A program made the translations under genes and the position numbers. Shown here one piece after another: positions 62,830 to 64,000 of a stretch of 64,000 nucleotides of DNA. Source of the DNA: Sycobia sp. Sy_11 (taxonomy: Eukaryota > Arthropoda > Insecta > Hymenoptera > Epichrysomallidae); NCBI GenBank assembly GCA_018907035.1, contig JACCIC010000051.1, positions 2,437,001 through 2,501,000 of the forward strand, read 5' to 3'. Below the pieces are notes generated by a model. It was not told where the DNA came from. It ran no database searches and saw nothing but the letters and a program-made list of their open reading frames with translations. Each line of letters begins with the position of its first letter. Positions within the stretch are counted from its first letter, which is position 1.

Positions 62830-64000
62830 CAATATAATTTTTTTTTTTTTTTTGGTTTCTAATTATTTGATATGTTAAGTAAGATGCTTTCGTTTGAGTA
62901 ACGCTCACCTCTCGACCAAAATAATTCTGAATTTTTTGTTTTTGTAAATCTTGTGCCTGTTGAAAAATTGTATTTAGACGATGACTCGACCAGAAGATGA
63001 GAGTAATCTGTGAGAAGCATGGATTAGCGTTGGCTCTCTGTTTGTCAAGAAGGGCGATTATTCAATATTTATTTATTCTTTTTTACTTTTTCTATATTAA
63101 AGTCACATTCAGATTTGGATATATTGTTCTTTTCCGTTGAAACTGTAAATAAATAAGCACCGTCAAACGTTAAGTTTCAATTTTTCAAGATTATATATAT
63201 GTCTTTAGAAAATTTCCAATTGAAACTTTTCAAACTTTGTTCAAATTTTTAATAGCTTTTTTCGGACATTAGATACAATTGACAGTCGTCGACTTTCTCT
63301 TGTAATAAATGGGTTTTCGAAAAAAAATACCAAGGCACATTATGAAAATTTTCAATTTCCTCAAGTGCCCGGCTAATAGGACGAGGAAAATTTCGTCGTT
63401 TTATTAATTCTCGTCGTCGTCTCTTACCATAAAAAAAAAATAAAATAAAAAAGAATGTTCTGGATATTATATATGCTCTCTTTCTATTTTTACATTACAG
63501 GCACATGCGCGCGCGCGCGCGCATACACACGCGGAAATATATACGTACATATCTACAGCGAGCGGCAAATAACCGATGTAATAAAAACTAAACCTATTTC
63601 GTTTAAAAGCCCTCCGCACTTGTATTATCTTCGTTTTGAAGCCGTCTTCGCCTCCTCTATTGCAATGAATATATCAGAAGAATTCACCTCTCCTGCCCCT
63701 CTCTCCGTCCAAGTTTTTTCATCTATCCACGGCGAGACGCGAGAGGGAGATCTTTTTACAATACGAGTTGAGGAACTCTCTTCTCGCCGCCGCCCCCCTC
63801 CCCCCGCTCTTCCCCGGTCCCATTTCGTCACGCAACGGGCGGAGCGGCGCCGCATATAATTGTTTGTTTCGCGCGGTAGGATACTCTCCTCGGCGCGAGC
63901 TTCCTCTGCGCTTCCGGCTCTTCCCCCCCCCCCCGCCATATAATGGATGAATTTCTTCGGTGGATAAGAGAAAGGGGAAAAAATCTCCCCTCCGGTATAT
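62830..64000. other. Gene-poor end of window
   Basis: AT-rich DNA, an alternating GC/CA tract (about 63,505-63,530) and a CT/CpG-rich patch (63,680-63,950). No exon recognised. Confidence 0.5.

Noticed and set aside
1..64000. CRISPR arrays, rRNA genes, bacterial-type operons, known insect microRNAs
   Set aside because: None seen; direct repeats here are microsatellites or single duplications, and the DNA is eukaryotic in character.

Overview
The window looks like a stretch of insect nuclear genome. The two recognisable host-gene fragments, an insect-type carboxylesterase and a Derailed/RYK-type receptor, together with very dense (TA)n, (GA)n and (CA)n microsatellites and AT-rich DNA broken by CpG-rich islets, point to a hymenopteran, probably an ant. 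That placement is an inference; no marker gene here fixes the species. Most ORFs of 60-150 codons are translated microsatellites or open frames in CpG-rich DNA, and I left them out.

Layout. (1) 1-2.26 kb, minus strand: 5' end of a secreted type-B carboxylesterase. Exon 1 and part of exon 2 join in phase 0 across a 1.9 kb intron. A 67-codon secreted-looking ORF lies in that intron on the opposite strand. (2) 2.3-21 kb: mostly AT-rich non-coding DNA with satellites and islets, ending at 20,990-21,140 in the signal-peptide exon of a Derailed/RYK-type WIF receptor (minus strand). No second receptor exon was found, so this block is probably its first intron and the esterase may be nested within it. 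(3) 21.1-22.2 kb: CpG-rich island upstream of that exon, the likely promoter and 5' UTR. (4) 22.2-38 kb: gene-poor DNA with two copies of a small inverted-repeat element. (5) 38-48.4 kb: a transposon graveyard. It holds a mariner fossil (minus strand); a hAT fossil; a BEL/Pao gag remnant with a piece of its LTR and primer-binding site; a Ty3/Gypsy gag remnant; an LTR with TATA box and poly(A) signal; and a Ty3/Gypsy RNase H-integrase remnant. All coding copies are broken. Two retroposon-tail copies with TGATA-type ends lie in this block. (6) 48.4-64 kb: gene-poor DNA with a third retroposon-tail copy, a third and best-preserved MITE copy, and several CpG-rich islets.

The host genes do not form a pathway; they are neighbours. 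I found no convincing new biological system. The more original signals are the MITE family (TIR CAGACTGTCCTT), the retroposon-tail family, the possible nesting of an esterase in a receptor intron, and several short palindromic clusters.
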